A stretch of DNA of 64,000 nt, from positions 248,001-312,000 of the forward strand of contig DIUR01000023.1 of the NCBI GenBank assembly GCA_002428265.1, read 5' to 3'. Under the pieces are notes generated by a model. The model was not told the origin of the DNA. It searched no databases and was given only the letters and a program-made list of their open reading frames with translations. The position numbers were made by a program, and so were the translations under genes. The stretch comes from Bacteriovoracaceae bacterium UBA6153. GTDB taxonomy: Bacteria > Bdellovibrionota > Bacteriovoracia > Bacteriovoracales > Bacteriovoracaceae. Within the stretch, counting starts at the first letter, position 1. Each line of letters starts with the position of its first letter. Below are positions 1 through 8,463 of the stretch, in pieces.

Positions 1-790
1 CGTCAAAGCTAAGTATTGATAACGGCGTTTTTATTTCGTGAGCTAATTGATATGACCAAGGCTTAGTCATTTTGTAATTAATATTAATTCTTTCTAGAAG
101 ATTACCAATACTTTCAACCATTGTAGAGAATTCATCAGAATTTAACAGTGTTTTTTGAGTATATTTCAAAAGAGGTTTAGGAAGTATTGGAACAGGTTTT
201 AAATTTTGTAGGTCGTTAGTGGCTATCTGTAAGTGCTTCGCAATTAATCTTAATGGGTTCAATAAATAATTAGTTAGTACGAAAGAAAAAATTAATATTG
301 GTATAAGTATAATTATTAAATATGTTGAAAGTTTTTTTACGATAAAGTTCCAGTCAAACAAAGTTGGATCTATAAGTGCGCCGATTTGGAGTGTTCTGTC
401 GGGTCTTTTTGGTAAATTCAAGTTTAGGATTCTGATAGTTTTATTTTTTGCCTTATATGTATAAGATTGAGGAGTGTTTGGCGGATTTACATCCATAAGA
501 GATGCGCTTCCAGACTTAAATACAATCTCTCCCTTTTCATTTCGAATTATAAAAAATTTTCCTACTCTAGAACTTCCAAGTTCTTCTGAAATTAATTCTT
601 CTGCTTCTTCAAAATTTATTTTCTTGATATCTGCAAGTTCTGAATTAACCAGAGTTACAGCACTCTCCCTTAGTTGAAGGTCAATTAAGTTAAGTCTTTC
701 TAAGTTTAGAAAATAACTAAAGGATAGGGTTAAGGTTAAGCCTACGGCACTTAATGAAAGAAGAAGGATTAAGAAAAATCTAAATTTCAA
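1..790 (-). CDS. Sensor histidine kinase, N-terminal part (runs off window)
   Basis: Reading the minus strand from a TTG at 790 gives an open frame of 263 codons to the window edge. Residues about 5-27 form a first membrane helix, 28-150 an extracytoplasmic sensor region, and 155-178 a second helix. A linker leads to the histidine box, LAHEIKTPLS, with the phospho-accepting His near residue 251. The ATPase domain lies outside the window. The start overlaps the last 11 bases of the response regulator gene, so the two are translationally coupled and form a two-component pair. The TTG start is chosen because the hydrophobic segment begins right after it and no ATG precedes that segment in frame. 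The signal sensed is unknown. Confidence 0.85.
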   Translation of the reverse strand, partial: MKFRFFLILLLSLSAVGLTLTLSFSYFLNLERLNLIDLQLRESAVTLVNSELADIKKINFEEAEELISEELGSSRVGKFFIIRNEKGEIVFKSGSASLMDVNPPNTPQSYTYKAKNKTIRILNLNLPKRPDRTLQIGALIDPTLFDWNFIVKKLSTYLIIILIPILIFSFVLTNYLLNPLRLIAKHLQIATNDLQNLKPVPILPKPLLKYTQKTLLNSDEFSTMVESIGNLLERININYKMTKPWSYQLAHEIKTPLSILSFD

Positions 791-1472
791 TCCAATATCC
801 TATAAAACGAGTATTTTTAATTTTTATTGTTGACCCAGCAGATTCTAATTTTCTTCGCAAACTGTTTACCGTTGACTCAACTACATTCGTTTCGTTTTCG
901 AGTGAGAATCCCCAGACTATTTCAATGAGTTGATTTTTAGCGTAAATTTTTCCAATGTTGGTTCCAAGCGTATTGAGAACCAAAAATTCTTTAACTGTTA
1001 AGTTTAGAGTTTTACTATTTACGGACACTATTCTTTGAATTAAATCAATTGAAGTATTGGAGATATTGTAATTAATGTTCTGAGAATTTGTACTTCTGGA
1101 GTTTCTTAACAAAGATTTTAGCCTAGCTTTAAATTCGACAGACTCAAATGGCTTTGCAAGATAATCATCTGAACCTGCATCTATTAGCTTTGCTTTTTCA
1201 ATTGAAGAATCTATAGCAGAAAGTATAAATATTTTAATATTCGGATGCTGAGTACGTATCTCAGTAACATGATCAGCAGAGTCAATATTGCCCATCATTC
1301 GATCTAAAACAATGGCGTTGAAAAAATCTCTACTATTTTCAAGTTTTAATTGCAAATCACTCATCGTGTGTACAACGGTTGAAGCCCATTCAAGTTCTTC
1401 AATAAGTAGTTTTATTTTGTTTGCAATTATTGGCTCATCTTCTGCAATTAGAATATTAATTTGATTATACAT
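780..1472 (-). CDS. OmpR/PhoB-family response regulator
   Basis: The protein has 230 residues. An N-terminal receiver domain (about 1-120) shows the acidic pair E11-D12, the likely phosphorylated Asp in AIVLDRMM (D57) and the conserved Lys in YLAKPF. A C-terminal winged-helix DNA-binding domain (about 135-228) includes NVVESTVNSLRRKL, typical of OmpR/PhoB proteins. It is the upstream partner of the overlapping histidine kinase and is presumably phosphorylated by it. The regulated genes cannot be told from the sequence. Confidence 0.92.
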   Translation of the reverse strand: MYNQINILIAEDEPIIANKIKLLIEELEWASTVVHTMSDLQLKLENSRDFFNAIVLDRMMGNIDSADHVTEIRTQHPNIKIFILSAIDSSIEKAKLIDAGSDDYLAKPFESVEFKARLKSLLRNSRSTNSQNINYNISNTSIDLIQRIVSVNSKTLNLTVKEFLVLNTLGTNIGKIYAKNQLIEIVWGFSLENETNVVESTVNSLRRKLESAGSTIKIKNTRFIGYWIEI

Positions 1473-1599
1473 TGGTACATAATATTCATTTTAAATGAAT
1501 GCATCAAGCTTCTTAAGATAATAGTTTTTCGAAAATAAATTATTTTTTATTCTCAATTATTAAATTTATCAAATGTCTATTTTAATAATAATCCCTGTA

Positions 1600-1720
1600 A
1601 TAGATACATGACTATTTCATTTTTTTTCACTTGGTGTAACATATCTCCACCGGCCCTTTACACACCAAGAAGCTGATGAATTAGTTACCCCAAGAATTAA
1701 TTCATCAGTTTCTTTTGTTT
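1600..1720 (+). ncRNA. Candidate small RNA with two C-rich loops
   Basis: Two hairpins follow each other. The first pairs CTTGGTGT (1630-1637) with ACACCAAG (1662-1669) and exposes a loop containing CTCCACC. The second pairs 1667-1683 with 1698-1714 (17 bp with one G-U), exposes a loop with CCCC, and is followed by a T-rich run. The two hairpins share three bases, so their lower ends compete. Exposed C-rich loops are typical of trans-acting sRNAs that block Shine-Dalgarno sequences. The 5' end is not defined. It could instead be part of the pal leader. Confidence 0.4.
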
Positions 1721-1724
1721 TTTT
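1667..1724 (+). terminator. Intrinsic terminator-like hairpin
   Basis: An inverted repeat (1667-1683 with 1698-1714; core CTGATGAATTA / TAATTCATCAG) has a 14-nt loop and runs into a T-rich stretch ending near 1724. No protein gene on the + strand ends before it, which supports either a small RNA or premature termination. Confidence 0.5.
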
Positions 1725-1785
1725 AAGATAAAAAAAATTTTATCTTGAATCAAGACATCCCTGTTTATCTCAATTACTAGTTATG

Positions 1786-1791
1786 TATAAT
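1786..1791 (+). promoter_or_regulatory. -10 element of the pal promoter
   Basis: A perfect TATAAT lies 33 bases before the pal start codon. No good -35 box is seen at 16-18 bases upstream, so the assignment rests on the -10 alone. A purine-rich AGAGG near 1812 serves as the ribosome binding site. Confidence 0.5.
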
Positions 1792-1824
1792 CAGTTTTAA
1801 TACTTAAACTTGTAGAGGTTTCAT

Positions 1825-2316
1825 ATGGTTAACCGTTTTTTAATCTTAATATTAGTTTTTACTCTAGCTTCGTGTGCAGGAACAAAGAAGAAGACGAATG
1901 TTAATGAGAATGATATCGAAAGCGATTTTAAAGACGGTCTGTCTTTACAGCTAAATGGTGATTCCGATTCTGGACAGGCTGGAGGCTTGAAAACTATTTA
2001 TTTTGATTATAATTCTGCACAAATAACGAGAGATTCTAAGTTTGAACTTGATAATAATGTTGTCATCTTAAATATGAACCCCTCTATAGCAATTCAAGTT
2101 GAAGGTCATACAGATGAGAGAGGAGGAGCACAGTTTAATCTTAGCTTGGGAGAGAAAAGAGCAAAGTCTGTCAGAGATTATTTGTCGGCCAAGGGAATCG
2201 CCTCTTCTCGATTAACAATCATATCTTTAGGAAAGGAGCGTCCCGTGTCATACGGTCACGACGATAGTTCATGGTCTAAAAATCGAAGAGCAAACTTTGT
2301 AATAACAACAAAATAA
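1825..2316 (+). CDS. pal: Peptidoglycan-associated lipoprotein (Pal/OmpA-C family)
   Basis: The 163-residue precursor begins with a lipoprotein signal peptide ending in LASC, so Cys17 would be lipidated and the protein anchored in the outer membrane. Residues about 55-163 form an OmpA-C peptidoglycan-binding domain, with IYFDYNSAQI at its start, the VEGHTDERG loop and the NRRANFV end, all hallmarks of Pal. It should tether the outer membrane to peptidoglycan. The usual tolQRAB neighbours are absent here, so this may be the main Pal moved away from tol or one of several OmpA-C lipoproteins. Confidence 0.85.
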   Translation: MVNRFLILILVFTLASCAGTKKKTNVNENDIESDFKDGLSLQLNGDSDSGQAGGLKTIYFDYNSAQITRDSKFELDNNVVILNMNPSIAIQVEGHTDERGGAQFNLSLGEKRAKSVRDYLSAKGIASSRLTIISLGKERPVSYGHDDSSWSKNRRANFVITTK

Positions 2317-2581
2317 TTTTTCATATTTAAAGTTTTTCTATTAAGTTGTGAATAAAATCCTAAAAAACAATTCAATAACTGCTTTCGATTTTAATTTTTA
2401 TAATCGAGTGTAATTCTTTTTTCTAAGTTTTTAATAATATTATTTTGATTTTCAGTTGTCTGGGATGTGAAATAAGACACTTAGTGATGCTTTTGTAAAT
2501 TGCTTAGTACTAGTGAGCTTAATCTAGTTTTAAGACTGTCCGAAATAGATTTCATCTTGGACTGACCAAAGGAGTCGACAA

Positions 2582-3517
2582 ATGTATAAGTTTTTAATTT
2601 TTTATGTACTTTCTGTTCAGTTAGTTTTTGCTTCAGGAGCAACTAAGTTAGTAGATTTTATTGTGAGCAGTTCTGGTACAACAGAGATACTTTCTAAGTA
2701 TGGGATTAAAGGAAGCGATGCGAGGTTAGTAGAAAACTATGTGGCCAATTCTTTTGCGGCATTGTCTTCAAAAAAGATATTAACAAAAAATGAGTTAATG
2801 AATTTAATTAATAGACTGCCAGTAACACCAGAGGACGCAGCAGTCAGAAAAGAACTACAAATTCTTTTGGATAAAAACGTTGATGAGTTTAAAAAAGATG
2901 ATGTTGTTAAGGCAATAAATAACATCATTTATTTGGCCAACAGACATGGAAAATCCATATTAATTTCTTGTGCTGATTGTGTGAATGATAATTTAGCGAA
3001 GAATGGGTTCACGTTTTCAGTTGAAAATCTAAAAAATAGCTCAATCAAAAAATTATTAAATGATGTAATACCAAATTCACCTAAAGATTTACAAGTTTTT
3101 ATTTCTTCAAAAATGAGACGGCAAAGACTTGGTGATTACTCAAAAGTGACACCTGAAATGATTTCTGCTTATGAAGAAAAGGCATTCGCTCTATTTCTTG
3201 CCCTTGCTGAAAGCGGAAATCAAGAGACAAAGGCATTAATTGCAACAATAAAAAAAGTATCAACAAAAGATGGAACAACCGGTTTTTTTGATCCTGTCTC
3301 GCGTAATAAGTTTTGGAAGGTTGCTGTAAAAGACATGTCATCTAAAGAAATAGAGCAATGGACAAAAGCTTTAGAGAAGGTAGGTGTTCGTGCCAATAAA
3401 GAAAAGATTCTTCCTGAGCAGGCATTCTACCGAATATTAAGAGAGAAATCAGAAGGAAGCGAATCCTTACTGGCTAAGTACAGGGCCATAAAATCTAAAA
3501 GATGTTTCTTCAAATAG
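2582..3517 (+). CDS. Exported protein of unknown function
   Basis: This 311-residue protein starts with a Sec signal peptide (about 1-18, ending VFASGA). The mature part is Lys-rich and mostly helical, with a single CADC pair near residue 125 and a basic C-terminus. I recognise no family. A good AGGAG sits 8 bases before the ATG. It is followed after 24 bases by a lipoprotein gene and then another exported protein, so the three probably form one transcript for envelope or secreted proteins. Confidence 0.6.
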   Translation: MYKFLIFYVLSVQLVFASGATKLVDFIVSSSGTTEILSKYGIKGSDARLVENYVANSFAALSSKKILTKNELMNLINRLPVTPEDAAVRKELQILLDKNVDEFKKDDVVKAINNIIYLANRHGKSILISCADCVNDNLAKNGFTFSVENLKNSSIKKLLNDVIPNSPKDLQVFISSKMRRQRLGDYSKVTPEMISAYEEKAFALFLALAESGNQETKALIATIKKVSTKDGTTGFFDPVSRNKFWKVAVKDMSSKEIEQWTKALEKVGVRANKEKILPEQAFYRILREKSEGSESLLAKYRAIKSKRCFFK

Positions 3518-3541
3518 TTATTTTTTATTCAGGGTTAAAAT

Positions 3542-4906
3542 ATGAAAAATTTAAATAAGATTATGTTTTCGTTGCTTTTTGTTGCCTTACTCTCTTGCCA
3601 AACATCACTTAACAGACAGGTTGCTTCTGATCACCACATATCGCCAAATGCGCATCAGTTGGTAACTTGGGAGACAAAGGCAAATGCAGTTTCAACAAGA
3701 TCGAATCAGTTAATTCGACTTGAGCATTATGAAATACCAATGAGGCTATTACAACAAGATATTGAAGAGACACTTGATTCGCAAATGAAGGATTCATTAA
3801 TCTTTGAAAAAAATGGTGAAAAATATGTGAGATGGGTGATTAATCCAGAAGACACAAAATGGTACTTAGAAGTAAAAAAGTTTCTTGAAAAAAATAACTT
3901 GGATAGTGAACCGAAGAAATTTTTTGATGCCTACTTAACTGCGTCGAGATCAATGATTTTGGTTAATCCAGAAAACGGAGCAAGTTTTTCACTCAAAGTA
4001 TCTACAAATAAAACAGGTGGAAATTGGACCGATAAAAAGCAGACATGGGTTGATGCCCAGCAAGTCCGAAATATGGATAAATGGATAGGTGAAGTTACCT
4101 CTAGTATGAAAACTGAAAGCTTAGTCATTATGAATGAGCCCTTTGCGATGGGGATTAAAGAAATCGACCATGGGATGATCATGAGATCTCTTAATGATGT
4201 ACCTAGTGATGAGCATTATTACATGCCAGGCTTTTCAGTTTTACATGAAGGCGAAGGGGCTCGAATTGCAAAGTTAAATGGTGCTACCAACGTCGCTCAA
4301 TTTTGGGACAAGCATTATAATCAACCACTGGCTAAAGCGCTTGCTGAATTTTTTGCATATACTGGCGCATGGTATGATTCACCACACTCACAAAACTTCT
4401 TAGTTGAGCTTGATAAGAATATGAAGCCAACAGGAAGAGTCGTTTTGAGGGATTTAGGTGACACCTATTTATTAGAAGATTTTGCAAAAAATACTAAATA
4501 TGCAAAATTAACGGCACTTTGGGAGGATGGAAATGTTCACAAAGGAAAGCTTAATTCAGCTGTAGGTCTTTTGCATGGTAACAGTGCTCCAAGTTGGCTG
4601 AACGAAAGTGAGTATGAAAAAATGGCAAAAAGTTTTTATTCGACATTTGAGAAGAAATTTTCAGAGATAAGCAACATTCCAGTATCTGAATTAAGCCAAA
4701 CGCCTTTAGGTATTAATAAGTTTTCTTATGCAAGTAAGACCTACCCAACAACATCTGAAAATTGGAAAAATTATTTAAAGTACGCAAATTGCCTAAATGG
4801 AGAGCCAAAGACCTTGGCAGGAATTGATTGTCCTGAGTTTTTTCTAAAGAAGCAAAAAAAGATTGATTGCTTTGGAAATGTTGCTGATATTTTAATGGCA
4901 CACTAA
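3542..4906 (+). CDS. Lipoprotein with an IucA/IucC-like motif
   Basis: The 454-residue precursor has a lipoprotein signal ending LLSC, so Cys19 is the likely lipidation site. In the middle, FSLKVSTNKTGG (about residues 148-160) and SPHSQNFLVEL followed by VVLRDLGDTYL (about 279-308) resemble the nucleotide-binding and catalytic signatures of IucA/IucC siderophore synthetases, which bind ATP and activate carboxylates. Those enzymes are cytoplasmic, so an exported lipidated relative would be unusual because ATP is absent outside. The similarity is judged by eye and could reflect a more distant kinase-like fold. It lies between two other exported-protein genes. Confidence 0.5.
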   Translation: MKNLNKIMFSLLFVALLSCQTSLNRQVASDHHISPNAHQLVTWETKANAVSTRSNQLIRLEHYEIPMRLLQQDIEETLDSQMKDSLIFEKNGEKYVRWVINPEDTKWYLEVKKFLEKNNLDSEPKKFFDAYLTASRSMILVNPENGASFSLKVSTNKTGGNWTDKKQTWVDAQQVRNMDKWIGEVTSSMKTESLVIMNEPFAMGIKEIDHGMIMRSLNDVPSDEHYYMPGFSVLHEGEGARIAKLNGATNVAQFWDKHYNQPLAKALAEFFAYTGAWYDSPHSQNFLVELDKNMKPTGRVVLRDLGDTYLLEDFAKNTKYAKLTALWEDGNVHKGKLNSAVGLLHGNSAPSWLNESEYEKMAKSFYSTFEKKFSEISNIPVSELSQTPLGINKFSYASKTYPTTSENWKNYLKYANCLNGEPKTLAGIDCPEFFLKKQKKIDCFGNVADILMAH

Positions 4907-4919
4907 AAATGGATTTTAT

Positions 4920-5414
4920 ATGAATAAATTTATTTTTAGTTTTGTGATTTTTGTTTCTTTCGCTGGGAATGTGTTTGCGGGCCTAGATGAAATAGACTGG
5001 AGTATGGGGGTTGATAAAATTCAGAAAAGTTTTCCCGGAGGCTATTTGGGAAGTGAATCTTATGCGGTTGTAAATAAAATCATGAATTATAATAATACAA
5101 TTATGATATTTTATTTTAATGAGCAGAGGGAGATTCGTGATATATCGTTTATATTTCCCAAGCGAAACACCTGGCCAATCGTTCAAACACTTAAGTATTC
5201 TTATATGAACAAACATGAGTGTCGAAAAATGATTAAAGATCTGTCGAGAAAATTAACAAAAAGTTATGGTGAGAAAAATCTTAATTCAAGTACTTTGAGT
5301 AGTTTCTCTGTTTGGTTTACAAAAGATAAGAACTTAATTCTTCTAGGGATGACTTCAGGTGGCAAAAATAAATGCACTCCTACAATTAATTTTCTTAATA
5401 ATAGAAAAAAATAA
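4920..5414 (+). CDS. Small exported protein of unknown function
   Basis: The 164-residue protein has a clear signal peptide (about 1-20, FAGNVFAG). The mature part contains DWSMGVDKIQKSFPGG, two Cys (near 100 and 151) that could form a disulfide, and a basic tail. No family is recognised. It follows the lipoprotein gene by 13 bases and is probably in the same operon. Confidence 0.55.
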   Translation: MNKFIFSFVIFVSFAGNVFAGLDEIDWSMGVDKIQKSFPGGYLGSESYAVVNKIMNYNNTIMIFYFNEQREIRDISFIFPKRNTWPIVQTLKYSYMNKHECRKMIKDLSRKLTKSYGEKNLNSSTLSSFSVWFTKDKNLILLGMTSGGKNKCTPTINFLNNRKK

Positions 5415-5562
5415 ACTATTTAATTTTTTGGTAGATAGAACTCTAGTTTCTATTAATTTGTGAGTATTCATAGTGAAAAAAGTTAAGGATATTTGCCTGC
5501 TAGCACAGTTTGGAGAATGTTTTAAAATGAAGATCGACCATTTTTGCTTTTTAGACCGTAAA

Positions 5563-6558
5563 TTATTTTAAGTTGTAAATTAGAAAAAAAATTAAAACAA
5601 TTATTGCAACGACAGCCTCGGAACTAGGCTCAATAAATCGAGAGCGTTCTTTCTTTCTGTACAGTTGTCCCATGACGGCCGTTCCTGTCGCTGCAATAAT
5701 TCCAAAAGCTGTTACTGCATTTACACCTCTAACAGAACTAAAAAGATTGTTTGCATAAAAGAAATCCAATGGAACAAATAAAATCATATTAAAGGCATTA
5801 CTTCCAAAAATATTTCCAAGTGCCAGATCAGGTGAGCCCATTCTAAAAGCAGCAATGGTAGCAACGAGTTCTGGCAATGAAGTTGATAGAGCTACTAGTG
5901 TCGTACCAACAAAGGTATGGCCTAATCCACTCATTTGAGCAATTTGATCGGCAGAATTCACAAGGAAGGGGGCGGTTAATATTATAATTACCGTAGAAGC
6001 AAGAAAGTACAAAAATGAAAAAATGAGTTTATTCTTTTTTGCTGAAGAAAATGTATTTTCTATTTTTTGAACTTCATTTTTAGCTCCATCCATGTAAGTA
6101 AGCCTAATGCCAAAGAAATAAATAATTACTATCGCCCACGAAAAAATACTCACTCCAAAGATGGAGGTTTCGAGTTTTGAAGTTATAGCAACGCCTACAA
6201 TTGCCGTTAAAATGATTGTTAAAACTGCTGAAAGAGAGTGATGCAAAAAAGCGGGCGAAAATGCAGTTCGACGAAAAGCTGAAGGAAATGTGAAATCTAG
6301 AGTTGCGAGAATTAGCAGATTAAATAAACTACTTCCCAGCAGATCACCAACCGCAAGATCAGGTAGATTCATTTTTACCGCTTTGATATCAACCATCAGC
6401 TCAGGAAGAGAAGTTGCACCGGCCAGAAGTAGGCTACCAACAAACATTTTCCCCCAGCCTGTTAGATCAGCTATCTTATCTGCTGATCTTGTAAGGTAGT
6501 GACCAGCAATAATAATAATGATTGCTGAAATTAAAAATTGTAGGATGGGAATATTCAC
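5563..6558 (-). CDS. Na+/Ca2+ exchanger-type cation antiporter (CaCA family)
   Basis: The 331-residue membrane protein shows two homologous halves. Each carries the alpha-repeat signature: LLAGATSLPELMVDI followed by VGDLLGSSLFN in the first half, and LVALSTSLPELVATI followed by LGNIFGSNAFN in the second. These repeats supply the acidic cation-binding residues (the Glu of LPEL). About ten hydrophobic segments and a charged central loop fit bacterial YrbG-like exchangers, which move Ca2+ or similar cations against Na+ or H+ in the inner membrane. Ion specificity cannot be told. Confidence 0.9.
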   Translation of the reverse strand: MNIPILQFLISAIIIIIAGHYLTRSADKIADLTGWGKMFVGSLLLAGATSLPELMVDIKAVKMNLPDLAVGDLLGSSLFNLLILATLDFTFPSAFRRTAFSPAFLHHSLSAVLTIILTAIVGVAITSKLETSIFGVSIFSWAIVIIYFFGIRLTYMDGAKNEVQKIENTFSSAKKNKLIFSFLYFLASTVIIILTAPFLVNSADQIAQMSGLGHTFVGTTLVALSTSLPELVATIAAFRMGSPDLALGNIFGSNAFNMILFVPLDFFYANNLFSSVRGVNAVTAFGIIAATGTAVMGQLYRKKERSRFIEPSSEAVVAIIVLIFFLIYNLK

Positions 6559-6692
6559 TGAGCGTTGTTTCTCCGTTAGTTATTTGAGCTAAACTGATTC
6601 TATCGTTTTCTTAATGCATATAAAAGTGAATAGCTGTGTTTTCATTGACGTATCATGCAAAAGTAAATTAACTTATACAGATAACACATTTA

Positions 6693-6740
6693 GGGTGGAA
6701 GCCATTTGGCTTACAGTGTCTTGAAAGTAGGGTCGCTTTC
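6693..6740 (+). ncRNA. Two-hairpin RNA motif, copy 1 (riboswitch candidate)
   Basis: The leader of the Na+/H+ antiporter gene contains GGGTG, a hairpin (AAGCC 6699-6703 with GGCTT 6708-6712), CAGTGTC (6714-6720) and a second hairpin, GAAAG (6723-6727) with CTTTC (6736-6740), whose 8-nt loop is TAGGGTCG. The same order with different, still complementary stems occurs at 9245-9293 and 10000-10043 on the other strand. The position before an antiporter recalls Na+/Li+-responsive leaders such as the nhaA-I class, but I cannot confirm membership. The Shine-Dalgarno GGAGG (6746-6750) follows directly, so control of translation is likely. Confidence 0.6.
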
Positions 6741-6754
6741 TTTTTGGAGGAATT

Positions 6755-8023
6755 ATGTCGCCAGAAAGAGTATTTGAGCTTACGTCCACACTTTTATTTG
6801 CATTTGCAATAATCCACACCTTCCTAACAGGGTATTTAACTAAGCAAGGTCATCGCTTCAAAGAAGGCTCTGTCGCCGAAAACTTTCTGCATCTTTTTGG
6901 AGAGGTTGAAATTGTTTTTGGATTTTGGTCAGCAGTTCTCGTTGTCTTTGGTATCACTTTTATTGATTTCAATTTTGTTAATAATTATTTGAGTTCGAGA
7001 AATTTTACAGAGCCACTATTTGTCTTTGTAATTATGGCCGTCTGCTCTACACGTCCTATAGTTAAATTTGCAGAAAAGGTTCTGGTTGATTTAAGTGTAA
7101 TGATGCCCATAGATCCGAAAATTAGTGTTTACTTCACTTTGCTTTGCATATCTCCACTTCTTGGAAGTTTTATTACTGAGCCTGCTGCTATGACTATTAG
7201 TGCATTTTTACTTTTGCCTCGATATTTTACAAAAGCTCATTCAACAAGTTTTAAATATGCTACTGTAGCATTACTTTTTTTAAACATTTCTATTGGTGGA
7301 ACTTTAACTCCTTATGCGGCTCCACCTGTTTTAATGGTTGCTCAAAAATGGGGGTGGGATTTATCATTTATGATGACCCACTTTGCACCTAAAACATTAA
7401 TCGCTACACTCCTAAACACTTGTTTTATTATTTTCCTTTTCAGGAAAGAAATTATGAAGGGCGAGTTAAGTCCAACTAAAAGTGATAATAGAAAGGTGCC
7501 ACTTCTGGTTGTATTTGTTCATTTAATGTTCTTAATATTTATCGTTCTCACTGCTCATTACCCAATTTTGTTTATTGGTCTATTTCTTTTCTTTATAGGC
7601 TTTTTGAGGGCCACACATGAGTATCAGTCACATCTTTCTTTAAGAGAGCCACTTTTAGTTGGTTTTTTTCTTGCTGGATTAATTGTATTAGGTGGACAAC
7701 AACAATGGTGGTTAGAGCCAGTCATAAGTTCTTTAAGCAAGTATCAATTATATTTTGGTTCAATCGGATTGACTGCTTTCACTGACAATGCAGCATTGAC
7801 TTATTTAGGCTCGCTGGTGCCAACATTAGATTTTGATTCAAAGCTTGCACTGGTAAAGGGTAGTGTCGTGGGTGGAGGTCTAACTCTGATTGCAAACGCA
7901 CCCAATCCGGCTGGATATGGTATTTTGAGAAATTCATTTGAGGAAGGTGCCTTTTCTCCTCTAAGGCTATTGTATTGGTCATTGCCAATAACAATTATGA
8001 CGATGTTAGTATTTTTATTTTGA
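6755..8023 (+). CDS. Putative Na+/H+ antiporter (PF07399-like)
   Basis: The 422-residue protein has about eleven membrane segments. It carries LLGSFITEPAAMTISAF, GGTLTPYAAPPVLMVAQKWGW, GLTAFTDNAALTYLGSL and NAPNPAGYGIL, features I associate with the putative Na+/H+ antiporter family PF07399 (ion transporter superfamily). It would exchange Na+ for H+ across the inner membrane. The ATG is set by GGAGG five bases upstream. The leader carries a structured RNA element, which suggests regulation by an ion or metabolite. Confidence 0.75.
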   Translation: MSPERVFELTSTLLFAFAIIHTFLTGYLTKQGHRFKEGSVAENFLHLFGEVEIVFGFWSAVLVVFGITFIDFNFVNNYLSSRNFTEPLFVFVIMAVCSTRPIVKFAEKVLVDLSVMMPIDPKISVYFTLLCISPLLGSFITEPAAMTISAFLLLPRYFTKAHSTSFKYATVALLFLNISIGGTLTPYAAPPVLMVAQKWGWDLSFMMTHFAPKTLIATLLNTCFIIFLFRKEIMKGELSPTKSDNRKVPLLVVFVHLMFLIFIVLTAHYPILFIGLFLFFIGFLRATHEYQSHLSLREPLLVGFFLAGLIVLGGQQQWWLEPVISSLSKYQLYFGSIGLTAFTDNAALTYLGSLVPTLDFDSKLALVKGSVVGGGLTLIANAPNPAGYGILRNSFEEGAFSPLRLLYWSLPITIMTMLVFLF

Positions 8024-8039
8024 TTTCATTTTTAATTGG

Positions 8040-8070
8040 GCCATTTAGAATAAATCTGAATGGCTTCGAT
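8040..8070 (+). terminator. Terminator-like hairpin after the antiporter gene
   Basis: GCCATTTAGA (8040-8049) pairs with TCTGAATGGC (8055-8064) through one G-U pair, with a 5-nt loop, and is followed by a short T-containing tail. It lies 16 bases after the antiporter stop codon. Confidence 0.45.
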
Positions 8071-8182
8071 TTGATATAAGAATTAGGGATAAGACGAAAT
8101 ACCATAGATTAAGAGCCCTATCCAAACGATCCAAAATATTTTATCCCACATATAACAACATCCAGTTTAGGGTTCAGATCGT

Positions 8183-8386
8183 TTATTTTACTTTTCCGAA
8201 CTTTAAAACTTTTTCGATGCACTTTGAAAGATCGAAATCACTTATGGATGCACCGAGTGTGATTAAGCACAGCTCTTTTGCATCTTCTGGGTGAACCTTT
8301 TTTTCTGAATAGCTTTTTGGCTTAGGAATAGCGGACACTCTAGGCACCGTAAGTATTAGAATTAGTAAAAAAATAAAATATTTCAT
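8183..8386 (-). CDS. Small exported peptide, unknown function
   Basis: This 67-residue protein consists of a signal peptide (about 1-19, ending VSA) and a 48-residue mature peptide rich in Lys. Two Cys (in ELCLI and SKCIE), 16 residues apart, may form a disulfide. A GAGGATG ribosome binding site precedes the ATG. No family is recognised. Confidence 0.5.
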   Translation of the reverse strand: MKYFIFLLILILTVPRVSAIPKPKSYSEKKVHPEDAKELCLITLGASISDFDLSKCIEKVLKFGKVK

Positions 8387-8463
8387 TTCATCCTCATCAA
8401 AAAAATAGGTGGATTAGACCTGGCATACTATTGGAGTGTCTACTGTTATGAAGAAATGACGTA

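Larger units (their letters stand above)
1473..1824. other. Intergenic region between divergent genes
   Basis: This 352-base region separates the leftward two-component operon from the rightward pal gene. It holds a candidate small RNA with a terminator hairpin (about 1600-1720), a weak AT-only hairpin (1725-1746) and a -10 element for pal. No open reading frame with coding character was found. Confidence 0.6.

Noticed and set aside
5473..5571. Possible 32-codon GTG frame before the exchanger gene's 3' end
   Set aside because: No ribosome binding site, overlaps the convergent gene, and no recognisable sequence.
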